A stretch of DNA of 64,000 nt from Pseudoalteromonas citrea. Lineage in GTDB: Bacteria > Pseudomonadota > Gammaproteobacteria > Enterobacterales > Alteromonadaceae. Both the position numbers and the translations under genes were made by a program. Shown in pieces: positions 53,764 to 62,816 of the stretch; position 1 is the stretch's first letter; every line of letters begins with the position of its first letter. Below the pieces are notes generated by a model. That model saw only the letters and a list, made by a program, of their open reading frames with translations. It did no database searches and was not told where the DNA came from. The DNA is taken from assembly GCF_000238375.3 (NCBI RefSeq), contig NZ_AHBZ03000025.1, positions 1 to 64,000 on the forward strand, written 5' to 3'.

Positions 53764-54084
53764 ATGACAGATCACGAGTACCATGAACTAGCAGAAGCTT
53801 TAATGTTTACCATTGAAGATCAAATTGATGATTGTGACGCGGACTTAGATTACGAGTCTGCGTCAGGCATTTTAGAGATTTTGTTTGCCGATAAAAGTAA
53901 AATTATCATCAACAAGCAAGCGCCTCTACATCAGGTTTGGGTAGCGACGAAGTTTAATGGACACCATTTTGAATTACATGGTGATAAGTGGATTGATAAT
54001 CGCTCTGGCGCTGAATTTTGGCAATTTATGTGTGACGCAGCGACGCGTCAGGCGGGCACAGAAATTAAATGGAAGCACGATTAA
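53764..54084 (+). CDS. cyaY: Frataxin-like protein CyaY
   Basis: A 106-residue frataxin fold protein that binds iron and modulates Fe-S cluster assembly. An acidic first helix ([16 protein letters not shown]) and the conserved [13 protein letters not shown] and WIDNRSG strands are present. AAGGAAAG lies before ATG 53764. It is divergent from lptM and overlaps the next gene by one base (TAATG). Confidence 0.95.
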   Translation: MTDHEYHELAEALMFTIEDQIDDCDADLDYESASGILEILFADKSKIIINKQAPLHQVWVATKFNGHHFELHGDKWIDNRSGAEFWQFMCDAATRQAGTEIKWKHD

Positions 54085-54737
54085 TGTTACCTTTTGTAGA
54101 ATATGCAGCTCGTGGTGAGCATAAAGCCAGTATTATTTGGTTACATGGTCTGGGTGATTCGGGTGACGGGTTTTTACCGATTGCACCGGAGTTAAAGCTA
54201 CCCGATGAATTGGGCGTCAGGTTCATTTTCCCACACGCGCCTGAACAACCGGTCACCATTAATGGTGGGATGGTTATGCGTTCTTGGTACGACATTAAAT
54301 CAATGGATGCAGAAAGCCGCGCTGATGAGCAGGGTGTTAGAGAGTCAGCCGAGAAAGTTCAGCAGCTCATTGATGCTGAAATCGCAAAAGGGATAGCGCC
54401 TGAAAAAATTATTTTAGCCGGTTTCTCGCAAGGTGGCGTTATCTCTTTACATTTAGCACCAAGATTACCGGTAAAATTAGCCGGTGTTATGGCGTTATCG
54501 ACTTATATGTGCGCGCCTGTTAAGTTAGCTACTGAGGCCGTACAAAATGAATTAAATATTTTCATGGCTCATGGTAATCAAGATCCGGTAGTGCCTATGG
54601 CGTTAGGCCGTTTGGCTTACGACACATTACGTGAGCAAGGGTATGATATTAGTTGGCAGGATTACCCGATGGCGCATCAAGTATGCCATGAAGAGTTAAC
54701 GGCGATCCGTAAATGGTTAATCGCCACATTATCTTAA
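54084..54737 (+). CDS. Alpha/beta-hydrolase, carboxylesterase type
   Basis: A 217-residue serine hydrolase of the bacterial carboxylesterase/acyl-protein-thioesterase group: oxyanion region IIWLHGLGDSGDGF, nucleophile in AGFSQGGVIS, Asp in HGNQDPVVP, His in PMAHQVCHEE. Cytoplasmic. ATG 54084 overlaps the cyaY stop in TAATG, indicating translational coupling. Substrates are probably short acyl esters. Confidence 0.88.
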   Translation: MLPFVEYAARGEHKASIIWLHGLGDSGDGFLPIAPELKLPDELGVRFIFPHAPEQPVTINGGMVMRSWYDIKSMDAESRADEQGVRESAEKVQQLIDAEIAKGIAPEKIILAGFSQGGVISLHLAPRLPVKLAGVMALSTYMCAPVKLATEAVQNELNIFMAHGNQDPVVPMALGRLAYDTLREQGYDISWQDYPMAHQVCHEELTAIRKWLIATLS

Positions 54738-54753
54738 TAGAGGAACTGCAGCA

Positions 54754-55638
54754 ATGACACAACGGATAGTCATCAAAACGGCCGTGACTAAAACGGCACC
54801 TACCGTTCAAACGGTAAGTTATCAATGGCATTGGCGGCGTATTTTTGCGGTTTCTGGTGTTGTGTTGTTGTCTGCGGCAGGTGTGACTTATGGTTTAACC
54901 AATGCTGTAAACGCTGATGAAATAAAACCTCAGATACCCGTAAATACAATCGATGAGGTGACTGTTGCATCACAATCAGCAGATGAAACTATGTCTGTTG
55001 AGGTATTAACATTGCCAGTGAAGCAAAATAGAGTTGATCAAGATGATGACGTGGCGGCTGTTGTTGCCACTGAAGACAGTGATAACTCTGTTGCTGCCGG
55101 TGATTTGGCGCTTGCTATCGAAGTAGTTACCGAGGCCGGCACTGCTCAAGATTTAGAGAGCATGACTGTCGAGACGGTTGAAGATATTGGGACTAAAGGG
55201 ATTCAAGACGTTGATCAAGAAAGCACCTCAAGTGTAAGTGAAACGGTTTTCTCAGAATCAGCACAAGTCGCTAATGTCGCACTTGGTGCAAAAATAGATA
55301 CCAATGTGGTCAGTCGGGCGGTGTTGACGACCGGCATTGCACAGCGCGAGCCGATTGATGTTTTAAAAGATAATTTAAAGCGTACGCAATTTTCAGAAAA
55401 GCTATATTTTTTTACTGAAATAAAAAATCTACAAGGTAAAACAATTCATCATCTATGGTTTCATCAAGACCAGTTAATGGCCGAAATTCCTTTGACGGTA
55501 GGTGCGGTCAGATATCGTACTTATTCAAGTAAAAATATTATGCCAAGCCAAACTGGGCAATGGCGTGTTGAAGTTGTTACTCAGCAAGGGCAACTCTTAG
55601 CCCAAAAATCTTTTCGTATTATTCCAGATGCTCAATAA
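54754..55638 (+). CDS. DUF2914-domain membrane-anchored protein
   Basis: A 294-residue protein with one N-terminal membrane helix (about 29-48), a long acidic low-complexity stretch, then a C-terminal DUF2914 domain (about 205-294: [20 protein letters not shown] to WRVEVV). The domain is probably periplasmic. It lies between an esterase and hemC with short gaps on the same strand. Function unknown. Confidence 0.82.
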   Translation: MTQRIVIKTAVTKTAPTVQTVSYQWHWRRIFAVSGVVLLSAAGVTYGLTNAVNADEIKPQIPVNTIDEVTVASQSADETMSVEVLTLPVKQNRVDQDDDVAAVVATEDSDNSVAAGDLALAIEVVTEAGTAQDLESMTVETVEDIGTKGIQDVDQESTSSVSETVFSESAQVANVALGAKIDTNVVSRAVLTTGIAQREPIDVLKDNLKRTQFSEKLYFFTEIKNLQGKTIHHLWFHQDQLMAEIPLTVGAVRYRTYSSKNIMPSQTGQWRVEVVTQQGQLLAQKSFRIIPDAQ

Positions 55639-55658
55639 GAGCAGAGTTAAGGCAAATC

Positions 55659-56597
55659 ATGACTGAACAAACAAATATCCTGCGTATTGCAACCAGAAAA
55701 AGTGCATTGGCTATGTGGCAAGCTGAGTTTGTAAAAGCACGGTTAGAGCATTTTCATCCTAGCTTAACCGTTGAGCTGGTACCTATGTCGACGCAAGGCG
55801 ATATTATTTTAGATACCCCTTTGGCAAAAATTGGTGGCAAAGGCTTGTTTGTGAAAGAGCTTGAGCAAGCTATGATGGATGGTCGTGCAGATATTGCTGT
55901 GCACTCTATGAAAGATGTTCCTGTCGAGTTCCCTGACGGCCTAGCATTGCACACTATTTGTGAACGTGAAGACCCACGAGATGCCTTTGTGTCTAATCAA
56001 TACAAAACATTAGATGCGCTTCCTGAGGGGGCAGTCGTTGGCACTTCTAGTTTGCGCCGCCAGTGTCAAATTCGCGCCTTACGCCCAGACTTACAAATAA
56101 AAGATCTCCGCGGTAACGTGAATACTCGTTTAGCTAAACTTGATAACGGTGAGTACGATGCCATTATTTTAGCCGCTGCTGGGTTATTACGACTGGAAAT
56201 GCCAGAGCGTATTGCGGCATATATTGAACCCGAAATGTCTTTACCTGCCAATGGTCAAGGTGCAGTTGGCATTGAGTGTCGCATCGATGATGAGCGTGTC
56301 CAAGCGTTACTCGCGCCGCTAGAGCACACAACAACCCGTATTCGCGTTAATGCCGAGCGAGCTATGAACCGTCGCTTAGAAGGGGGGTGCCAGGTTCCTA
56401 TTGGCGCATATGCAGAGGTTGAGGGCGACACGGTGCATTTACGCGGGTTGGTTGGTGCGGTTGATGGCAGTGAAATTTTGCATGCCCAGTCAAGCGGCCC
56501 CGTAGCGCAAGCAGAGCAAATTGGTGTTGAGTTGGCGGAGCAATTATTAGCGCAAGGCGCTGATAAAATTTTAGCTGAGGTTTACAGAGACGCATAA
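55659..56597 (+). CDS. hemC: Hydroxymethylbilane synthase
   Basis: A 312-residue porphobilinogen deaminase joining four porphobilinogens. [15 protein letters not shown] and [12 protein letters not shown] are standard segments, and the dipyrromethane cofactor is held by the cysteine in [14 protein letters not shown] precedes ATG. It is one base ahead of the fused hemD-hemX gene. Confidence 0.97.
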   Translation: MTEQTNILRIATRKSALAMWQAEFVKARLEHFHPSLTVELVPMSTQGDIILDTPLAKIGGKGLFVKELEQAMMDGRADIAVHSMKDVPVEFPDGLALHTICEREDPRDAFVSNQYKTLDALPEGAVVGTSSLRRQCQIRALRPDLQIKDLRGNVNTRLAKLDNGEYDAIILAAAGLLRLEMPERIAAYIEPEMSLPANGQGAVGIECRIDDERVQALLAPLEHTTTRIRVNAERAMNRRLEGGCQVPIGAYAEVEGDTVHLRGLVGAVDGSEILHAQSSGPVAQAEQIGVELAEQLLAQGADKILAEVYRDA

Positions 56598-56598
56598 T

Positions 56599-58383
56599 AT
56601 GCCTATCGCAATTACTCGACCTGAAGGAAAAGGCGAGCAGCTAGCTGAGTTACTGACAGCTCAAAAAGTTGATATTGTTAAAACGCCAGCACTTCAACTT
56701 GAGATGCTACCGGTAAATAGCAGTCAGTTGTCGCCAATAACTGATGCTGATGTGATCTTATTTATCTCGCAAGATGCAGTCACTGGACTGGCTGCACATC
56801 TCCCGCAATTACCACCGACAGCGCTTATCGTTGCTGTTGGTGCACAAACAGCAAAAGTCATTGATACCGTCTATCGACGTAAAGCCATCATACCTGAGCA
56901 GCAAGACTCTGAAGGTGTGCTGGCGCTTACTCAGTTGCATGCTATTGCCGATAAACAGGTGGTGATAATCAAAGGCCAAGGGGGCCGAACGTTATTGGCA
57001 CACACCTTAAAAGAGCGTGGTGCAATATTAAATCAATGTAATGTTTATATGCGCAGCCCAATAAAGGCAACATCAGATGCCTGGTTAGACCACTGGCGAG
57101 AAGCCAAGATTGACGGTATAGTCATAACCAGTAACGCGGCAATCGATGCTATATTTAATACCACCAATGAAGTGTCTTTGAATTGGTTAAGGCAATGTCA
57201 TTTCTATTTGGTGAGTCAGCGTAGTGCCGATCATTTGATGCAGCAATATCAACTCGCATCTTCTAGTATTACAGTTGCTTCAGGGCCCAGCGATGAGGCC
57301 ATATTTAACAGTATTATGCCTGAAAAAACACAGCAAGGTAGCCTAATGAGTGAACAGCAAGATCCGCAAAATGAAACACATTCAATAGAGAAAGTCGTGA
57401 AGCAAAAAGTCAGTAAAGTGGGTGTACTTGCTTTGTTGGTTGCTTTAGTTGGTGGCACAGCCACGGCTGGTTTAATTATTCATGGTCAACAAATCAGTGA
57501 TAAAACTTACCTTGCGCTTGAACAATTACAGCAACAAAATAGCCAACTTAGCGAGCAATTGAACACCACTCGCGAGCAACTAGTTCAATTGCAAAGTCAG
57601 CAAAAACAAGTTGATATGCAAATTGAGTCACGCTTAGCAGCACAGACTCAGCAATTTGATACACAACTGCAAGCTGCATTGAACTCAGCTCAACAGCAAG
57701 TCAGTGGTGCGCTCAGTAGTGAAGTGTTGTATTTACAACGCATGGCACAATTTAAGGCGTCAGCAGAGCAGGACTTTCAAGGCAGTATTGCGGTACTGCA
57801 AAGATTAAGTAATGTGGTGCAGAATGAGCCAAACTCTACGGCGTTGTTGAGTGCTATTGCTCAAGACATTGCAGCACTCAAGGCACAACCAAAGCCACAA
57901 ATTGAATCTAGGTATTTGCAATTACATGGGTTGCTAACACAGGTCTCAGCTTTGGAATTGCAAACTTTACGTTTACCAAAGCAAACGCAACTACAAACAA
58001 CACAACTTTCAAACGACGTAAATGATTGGCAAACTAACTTGTCACGTACATGGAAGAATTTAGTGGATGATTTTATCACGGTGCGTCATCGCGAAGTTGC
58101 GGTTATTGATCCACTGCTGGATCAGCAAGAACAGCAGCTGTTAAAGGCACAGTTACGCAGTCATTTATCACAAGCTCAGAGTGCTTTGATGGACAAACAA
58201 GCCAGTGTCTTTTTTAGCGCTTTATCGAGTGCGCAAAAGACACTAACAGACTATTTTCAAAAGGATTCTGCCGCTGTACAGGCAATGCTTGACGAATTAG
58301 TACAGATGCAAAGTCAATCACTAGAGTTTAATCGTACTGTGACGTTACACTCAGCGAAGACGTTGCAGGAGTGGCTACAATGA
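56599..58383 (+). CDS. hemDX: Fused uroporphyrinogen-III synthase / HemX
   Basis: A 594-residue fusion. Residues 1 to about 245 are HemD (ITRPEGKGEQLAELL, VVIIKGQGGRTLLAHTLKER), closing hydroxymethylbilane to uroporphyrinogen III. Residues 250-594 are HemX: one membrane helix (about 275-295), a coiled coil (about 300-355) and a helical periplasmic domain. An in-frame ATG at 57346 (Met250) has AAGG seven bases upstream, so a separate HemX could be made. E. coli keeps the two genes apart. Confidence 0.9.
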   Translation: MPIAITRPEGKGEQLAELLTAQKVDIVKTPALQLEMLPVNSSQLSPITDADVILFISQDAVTGLAAHLPQLPPTALIVAVGAQTAKVIDTVYRRKAIIPEQQDSEGVLALTQLHAIADKQVVIIKGQGGRTLLAHTLKERGAILNQCNVYMRSPIKATSDAWLDHWREAKIDGIVITSNAAIDAIFNTTNEVSLNWLRQCHFYLVSQRSADHLMQQYQLASSSITVASGPSDEAIFNSIMPEKTQQGSLMSEQQDPQNETHSIEKVVKQKVSKVGVLALLVALVGGTATAGLIIHGQQISDKTYLALEQLQQQNSQLSEQLNTTREQLVQLQSQQKQVDMQIESRLAAQTQQFDTQLQAALNSAQQQVSGALSSEVLYLQRMAQFKASAEQDFQGSIAVLQRLSNVVQNEPNSTALLSAIAQDIAALKAQPKPQIESRYLQLHGLLTQVSALELQTLRLPKQTQLQTTQLSNDVNDWQTNLSRTWKNLVDDFITVRHREVAVIDPLLDQQEQQLLKAQLRSHLSQAQSALMDKQASVFFSALSSAQKTLTDYFQKDSAAVQAMLDELVQMQSQSLEFNRTVTLHSAKTLQEWLQ

Positions 58384-59486
58384 TCCGAGTGATATTAATC
58401 ATCATCGCCATTGCTGTTGCCATGGCAGCAGGGCATTTATTAATTGATGAAAAGGGCTATGTGCTCATAGCGTATAACGATGTAACCGTTGAAGCTACGA
58501 TTGTTGCAATGGCCATCATGCTTTTTATGCTAACGGTTGGCATATGGCTCGTCGTAAAGGTTGTTAAATTCTTCTGGCGACTTTATCGAAAATCAACGGG
58601 GCACTTTGGTCATAAACGTGCAATTAAAGCCTCTCAGGCTTGGCAACAGGCGCTATGGGCGACTCTTAATGATGATAATGAGCAAGTACAAGTGGCGTTC
58701 AAGAGGCAGGATGCACCCAGTGAGTGGCAAGATTATCAATATGCGTTGCTGGCAAAGTCTGCACTGCAGCAAGGCGAGAAGGCAATTGCGTTACAGCACT
58801 TAACCGCCATGTCAGAAGAAGCACAAAGCAAAGTGCCGAAGCTCTGGCTACAGGCTGATAAAGGTGAGCAAGCTTTGGCATTACTTGAAACGCCGATGAA
58901 GCAGAAAAAGCCGCAATCAACCGAGATAACAACCTACCTTGAAGGCCTCTTTCTAGAGCAAAAATATGTCGAACTGATAAATACATTGAATGATAAACAT
59001 AAGCAAGTGACTTGGTCAGCGGAGTATTGGCAGCGCTTCTTTACGCGTTTATTTATGCAAAACCAATCTGATGGGCAAGGGTATTATGAACAGCTACCCA
59101 AAGCGCTGAAAGTGCATGCGCAGCTGCCTTATTTGCAATCAATGGCGGCGAGTGGGCAAATTAAAAAGGTACAGCCAGTACTGCTAAAATGGTTAAAAAA
59201 AGGGGAGTATCACGATGTGTCGGCAGTGATAAGTGCTGCGAATGAAGGTGATTTACAATTAACCCACGCGATACAGGCTCAGCTGAAAAAACAACCCGAT
59301 AACGCTGACTTATTAGCGTGTTTAGCGTGCATGGCCCATGTTGATAAGGACTTTGAACTCGCAGCCAAAATTTTTGACAACATAAATAAAAGCCATTGGC
59401 ATACTGGTTGGACGAGCATGGCATTACGCAGTTATGAGCAGACCCAACAGTATCAGAAAGCCTATGAATTGGCGGTTCTCAAATAA
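58380..59486 (+). CDS. hemY: HemY-like inner-membrane TPR protein
   Basis: A 368-residue protein: two N-terminal membrane helices (IRVILIIIAIAVAMAAGHLL and a second at about 42-64), then TPR-like helical repeats. E. coli HemY is the counterpart; it is not the protoporphyrinogen oxidase of Bacillus. ATG 58380 overlaps the preceding stop in ATGA, so it is translationally coupled to the hemD-hemX fusion. Confidence 0.9.
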   Translation: MIRVILIIIAIAVAMAAGHLLIDEKGYVLIAYNDVTVEATIVAMAIMLFMLTVGIWLVVKVVKFFWRLYRKSTGHFGHKRAIKASQAWQQALWATLNDDNEQVQVAFKRQDAPSEWQDYQYALLAKSALQQGEKAIALQHLTAMSEEAQSKVPKLWLQADKGEQALALLETPMKQKKPQSTEITTYLEGLFLEQKYVELINTLNDKHKQVTWSAEYWQRFFTRLFMQNQSDGQGYYEQLPKALKVHAQLPYLQSMAASGQIKKVQPVLLKWLKKGEYHDVSAVISAANEGDLQLTHAIQAQLKKQPDNADLLACLACMAHVDKDFELAAKIFDNINKSHWHTGWTSMALRSYEQTQQYQKAYELAVLK

Positions 59487-59500
59487 ATACTCAGAAAAAG

Positions 59501-59523
59501 CCAGCGAATACGCTGGTTTTTTT
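59501..59523 (+). terminator. Terminator of the hem operon
   Basis: CCAGCG / CGCTGG (extended by AAAAAG / TTTTT) with a 4-nt loop followed by seven T, 14 bases after the hemY stop. Confidence 0.88.
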
Positions 59524-59627
59524 ATACTTGCATAACTAGGTAGCCGTGCTAAAAATGGACATGTGTCCTTGATCTTTATATTAAGGCAAGTATGATCCGC
59601 AAAATTTTATCTGCAGCCGAGTGAATT

Positions 59628-60626
59628 ATGATCAATAACAACTTACCTTTACTTGATTTACACCGCCATTTAGATGGTAACGTGAGAGCGACTACGATTT
59701 TAGAGCTTGGTCAGCAGTTTAATATGCCATTACCGGCGACGGATATTGAGGGGTTGATCCCGCATGTTCGTGTGCTCGATAACGCCCCCAACCTTATGGC
59801 ATTTTTAGCTAAATTAGATTGGGGTGTCAAAGTGCTTGGTGATTATGATGCATGTCGCCGTATTGCCATAGAAAACGTAGAAGATGCGATTGCACAGAAT
59901 ATGGATTATACCGAACTGCGCTTTAGCCCTTACTATATGGCACAAACACATGATTTACACGCTCAAGGCGTAGTAGAGGCGGTGGTTGATGGTATTAAAT
60001 CGGCAACGCACAATGCCGATATTAAAGTGAATCTAATTGGTATTATGTCGCGTACCTTCGGTGTAGATAAATGTCAGTACGAGCTTGATTCATTATTGGC
60101 ATGCAAAAACGATTTAGTTGCTATCGATCTTGCAGGTGATGAACTGGGTTATCCTGGCGCATTATTTGTCGATCATTTTAAACAAGTTCGAGATGCCTAT
60201 CTAGGTGCCACAATTCATGCGGGTGAAGCCGAAGGTGCAAAAAGTATCTGGCAAGCCATTAATGAGTTAGGCGCAACACGCATTGGTCATGGTGTTAAAG
60301 CCATTGAAGATCCAAAGCTAATGGATTATCTAAGAGACAACCGCATTGGTATTGAGTCATGTTTAACCAGTAATATTCAAACCAGTACGGTGGCTGAACT
60401 AACCACACACCCCCTTAAGCGCTTTTTGGATCATGGTATTTTAGCCTGTATTAATACCGATGATCCTGCAGTTCAAGGTATTGAACTTGATAATGAGTAT
60501 GCCGTTGCCGCACCTGAGGCTGGGCTAACGACACAAGATATAGAACAAGCACAGCGCAATGCATTAGAAATTGCCTTTTTAAGTGACAGTGATAAAAAAG
60601 CATTGTTAGCTAAAAAAGCGAGTTAA
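59628..60626 (+). CDS. add: Adenosine deaminase
   Basis: A 332-residue zinc enzyme converting adenosine to inosine in purine salvage. Metal and catalytic residues are in [27 protein letters not shown] and [12 protein letters not shown] 59628 has only a weak ribosome site. It stands alone between two hairpins. Confidence 0.95.
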   Translation: MINNNLPLLDLHRHLDGNVRATTILELGQQFNMPLPATDIEGLIPHVRVLDNAPNLMAFLAKLDWGVKVLGDYDACRRIAIENVEDAIAQNMDYTELRFSPYYMAQTHDLHAQGVVEAVVDGIKSATHNADIKVNLIGIMSRTFGVDKCQYELDSLLACKNDLVAIDLAGDELGYPGALFVDHFKQVRDAYLGATIHAGEAEGAKSIWQAINELGATRIGHGVKAIEDPKLMDYLRDNRIGIESCLTSNIQTSTVAELTTHPLKRFLDHGILACINTDDPAVQGIELDNEYAVAAPEAGLTTQDIEQAQRNALEIAFLSDSDKKALLAKKAS

Positions 60627-60643
60627 TAGCTAATCCGTCCTCT

Positions 60644-60673
60644 TTGAGCTGCTTAATGCACTGAGCAGCTCAA
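60644..60673. terminator. Convergent terminator after add
   Basis: TTGAGCTGCT / AGCAGCTCAA, 10-bp perfect arms with a 10-nt loop, between add and the convergent CBS gene; the right arm lies in the end of the CBS gene. Confidence 0.6.
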
Positions 60674-61057
60674 GTAATCTTGTTTTAACGCCTCTATGAC
60701 TTGGCTTCGTGTGACGAGCCCAATTACTTTCTTATTTGACATTACCGGATAAACTTTTGGCTTATTGCCCTGCATCTGCTGTGCTAAATCGACGATACTC
60801 ATCGTGTCACTGACAGAAACCACGGTATCGGTCATCAATTCTTTTACTGTTACTTTACCTTCGCAAAAATAGCTACTTTGTAGTAAAGGTGCCAACATTT
60901 GTTGCTCTGAGATAAAGCCAATCACATGTTTATGCTTGTCTAAGACTGGCGCACAAAATAACGCATGCTGGTGTAGTTCATCAATCGCTTGTGTGAGCTC
61001 GGAATCTGCATAAATCGCAGGAATATGTGTCGTCATCACTTCTTTAACAGTTTTCAT
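60653..61057 (-). CDS. CBS-domain-pair protein
   Basis: A 134-residue protein consisting of two CBS motifs and nothing else: VKEVMTTHIPAIYADSEL to VIGFISEQQ, then VKELMTDTVVSVSDTMS to VIGLVTRSQ. Such stand-alone pairs bind adenosine nucleotides and act as energy or stress sensors. AGGAG precedes ATG. No catalytic domain. Confidence 0.88.
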   Translation of the reverse strand: MKTVKEVMTTHIPAIYADSELTQAIDELHQHALFCAPVLDKHKHVIGFISEQQMLAPLLQSSYFCEGKVTVKELMTDTVVSVSDTMSIVDLAQQMQGNKPKVYPVMSNKKVIGLVTRSQVIEALKQDYLSCSVH

Positions 61058-61237
61058 TTTAGTGCTCCTGTGTTGATGAACTCAGTATGCTCCAGCACTT
61101 TAAATTTATAAAATGGGTTAATTAGATTGAATTGATTCAAAAAATGGAATGTAAGAAAGGGGGGGGATCGTAGTTAGTTTACACATTGCAGAAACTCAAG
61201 CAGCGCCAAATACTATGACGCTGTTTAAAATTAGGCA

Positions 61238-61951
61238 TTACTTTATGAAAGCAAATGCATCGGCGTACATATGTTCGCGTATTGCACCGTGCTTGATAAA
61301 GTCATCACGCACGATGCCTATCATGTCAAAACGACCTGCCATATAAATTGTGTAGGGTTCTAACGACGCAATATCTTGCATTACTGCTTGGTGTACATAA
61401 CCTGTGTGACCATCCCACTCGTTTTTAGGTGTTTCAACCACTGGAATGAAGTGGAAGTTTTCTTTGCTGGCAGCCCATGCTTCCATTTCAGTTTTCGCAT
61501 ATAAGGCTGATTCTTCTTTCACACCCCAGTAGAATAAAACAGGTTGTTCACAACCTACTTCCGCTAAGTGGTCTGCCATTGATTTTACATAGGAAAAGCC
61601 AGTACCACCGGCGAGTAATACAATTGGTCGCTGACAGTCAAGGCGTAGCTGTGATACACCAAGACCCACTTCTAACTCAACAGTATTTTGCTGTTCAAAT
61701 GCGTGCCGTAAGTGATCAAGGGCCTGAGCTGCGTAAGAGTCTGCTGCTGAGGCGCCAATGTGTAACTCTAATTCATTTTGTTGTGAGGGCTTACTCGCAA
61801 TTGAAAAAGCCCGCTTGTCTTTTTCCCCTAAAACAAGCTGTAAATAATGGCCAGCTTCAAACTCTGCTGCAATGGCAGGCTTAAGCGTCACTTTATAAAT
61901 AATGTCCGTAAGTGGCGTGATAGCTATCACGTCAGCATTAACTGTTTGCAT
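61238..61951 (-). CDS. fre: NAD(P)H:flavin reductase
   Basis: A 237-residue ferredoxin-reductase-fold enzyme of the Fre/LuxG group reducing free flavins. FAD-type HYLQLVLGEKDKRAFSIASK, nucleotide site LAGGTGFSYVKSM, and C-terminal YMAGRFDMIGIVRDDF are present. Its nearness to ubiD is common in this order and fits supply of reduced FMN for prenyl-FMN synthesis, though that link is inferred. Confidence 0.92.
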   Translation of the reverse strand: MQTVNADVIAITPLTDIIYKVTLKPAIAAEFEAGHYLQLVLGEKDKRAFSIASKPSQQNELELHIGASAADSYAAQALDHLRHAFEQQNTVELEVGLGVSQLRLDCQRPIVLLAGGTGFSYVKSMADHLAEVGCEQPVLFYWGVKEESALYAKTEMEAWAASKENFHFIPVVETPKNEWDGHTGYVHQAVMQDIASLEPYTIYMAGRFDMIGIVRDDFIKHGAIREHMYADAFAFIK

Positions 61952-62312
61952 GTGTTACCTTTTCGTACTGTCTGCATAGGCTGTTTAAGAAGTGCAGCAT
62001 ATGGTTAATTATTTGTATAAACTCTGGGCACTTTATCATAGCTGCTGGGGTTATCCTATCGCTTGGTTAGTATATTTGCATGGCTTTGAGTTAGGCGCTT
62101 TGCATATTTAATTTCATACGAACACTTTCTGTTTTTGCAAGCAGTTATAAATGACCTTTGATATCTGAAATCATTGTAAATGAATGATAAATTGAGAGTT
62201 AGCCTATTTACTAAATCGATAGTTTGGTTGAATTTTATTCAATTCAAAAGGTGGTATTTATGCGTTAGTGTTTAATTTCTTATAACGGAAATAAAACATA
62301 AGGATTATATAT
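61952..62312. other. Promoter region of the GG-leader peptide and fre
   Basis: About 360 AT-rich bases between divergent genes. A small palindrome TTGAAT-TTT-ATTCAA lies at about 62229-62243, a possible operator. AAGGA at 62300-62304 is the ribosome site of the peptide gene. No other frame is convincing. Confidence 0.4.
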
Positions 62313-62504
62313 ATGAAATTAAAATTAAATAAAAAAGCAGTAAAAAGTCTGTCTAACAATGACCAAACTTTAGGGAATGAGGCAACACCACTAATTGGTG
62401 GTGGAGGTCCGAAACCAGGTCATATGAAGCCGGCTACAAACCATACGAATCCGGTCATATGTATGAGTTCACCAGTATGCTGGACAGTATCTTACTGCCG
62501 GTAA
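62313..62504 (+). CDS. Putative secreted/ribosomal natural-product precursor peptide with GG leader
   Basis: A 63-residue peptide. The leader (residues 1-28) is Lys/Leu/Asn-rich, MKLKLNKKAVKSLSNND then TPLI, followed by Gly29-Gly32, which resembles the double-glycine site cut by peptidase-containing ABC exporters. The 31-residue tail is rich in Pro, His and Ser/Thr and carries Cys50, Cys56 and Cys62, each six apart, with several Ser/Thr nearby. AAGGA lies eight bases before ATG and a strong terminator follows, so it is a single-gene unit. No modifying enzyme or exporter is nearby. Either a RiPP-like precursor or a bacteriocin-like peptide; function not known. Confidence 0.6.
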   Translation: MKLKLNKKAVKSLSNNDQTLGNEATPLIGGGGPKPGHMKPATNHTNPVICMSSPVCWTVSYCR

Positions 62505-62565
62505 ATTGCCATTTGCTTTTGTGTTAACCGTAAAGCACGAATAGTAAAGGTTTCGATACGATTTT

Positions 62566-62587
62566 AAAGCAGCCATATGGCTGCTTT
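62566..62587 (+). terminator. Terminator after the GG-leader peptide gene
   Basis: AAAGCAGCC / GGCTGCTTT with a 4-nt loop followed by more T. 61 bases after the peptide stop and the only plus-strand gene it can serve. Confidence 0.85.
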
Positions 62588-62748
62588 TTTAGTTTTTTAT
62601 AACCCAAAATTCATCATTTGATACCAGTCGATGTCTCGTTAAACATGTTTTTACGGGATGCGTGCAGCGTTATGATTGATGATGTTGTACTCATTACCAT
62701 TTATGTCAAAACGCCTAGTAATACACACCTCATAAAGCTGCACTAAAA

Positions 62749-62762
62749 AAGAGCAGCCTCTT
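62749..62762 (-). terminator. Weak terminator-like hairpin after ubiD
   Basis: Minus strand AAGAG-GCTG-CTCTT followed by TTTT, about 55 bases after the ubiD stop. The stem is short. The rest of 62588-62816 shows no gene. Confidence 0.4.
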
Positions 62763-62816
62763 GCTTAGAGTTATAAGAATGAACCTCGTATCGTTTTAGC
62801 AACTTTTAAACGGTGC

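Noticed and set aside
61159-61166. Run of eight G between the CBS gene and fre
   Set aside because: A possible slippage tract, but it is in the 3' region of fre and upstream of the CBS promoter without touching a frame or a clear promoter spacer, so phase variation is not supported.
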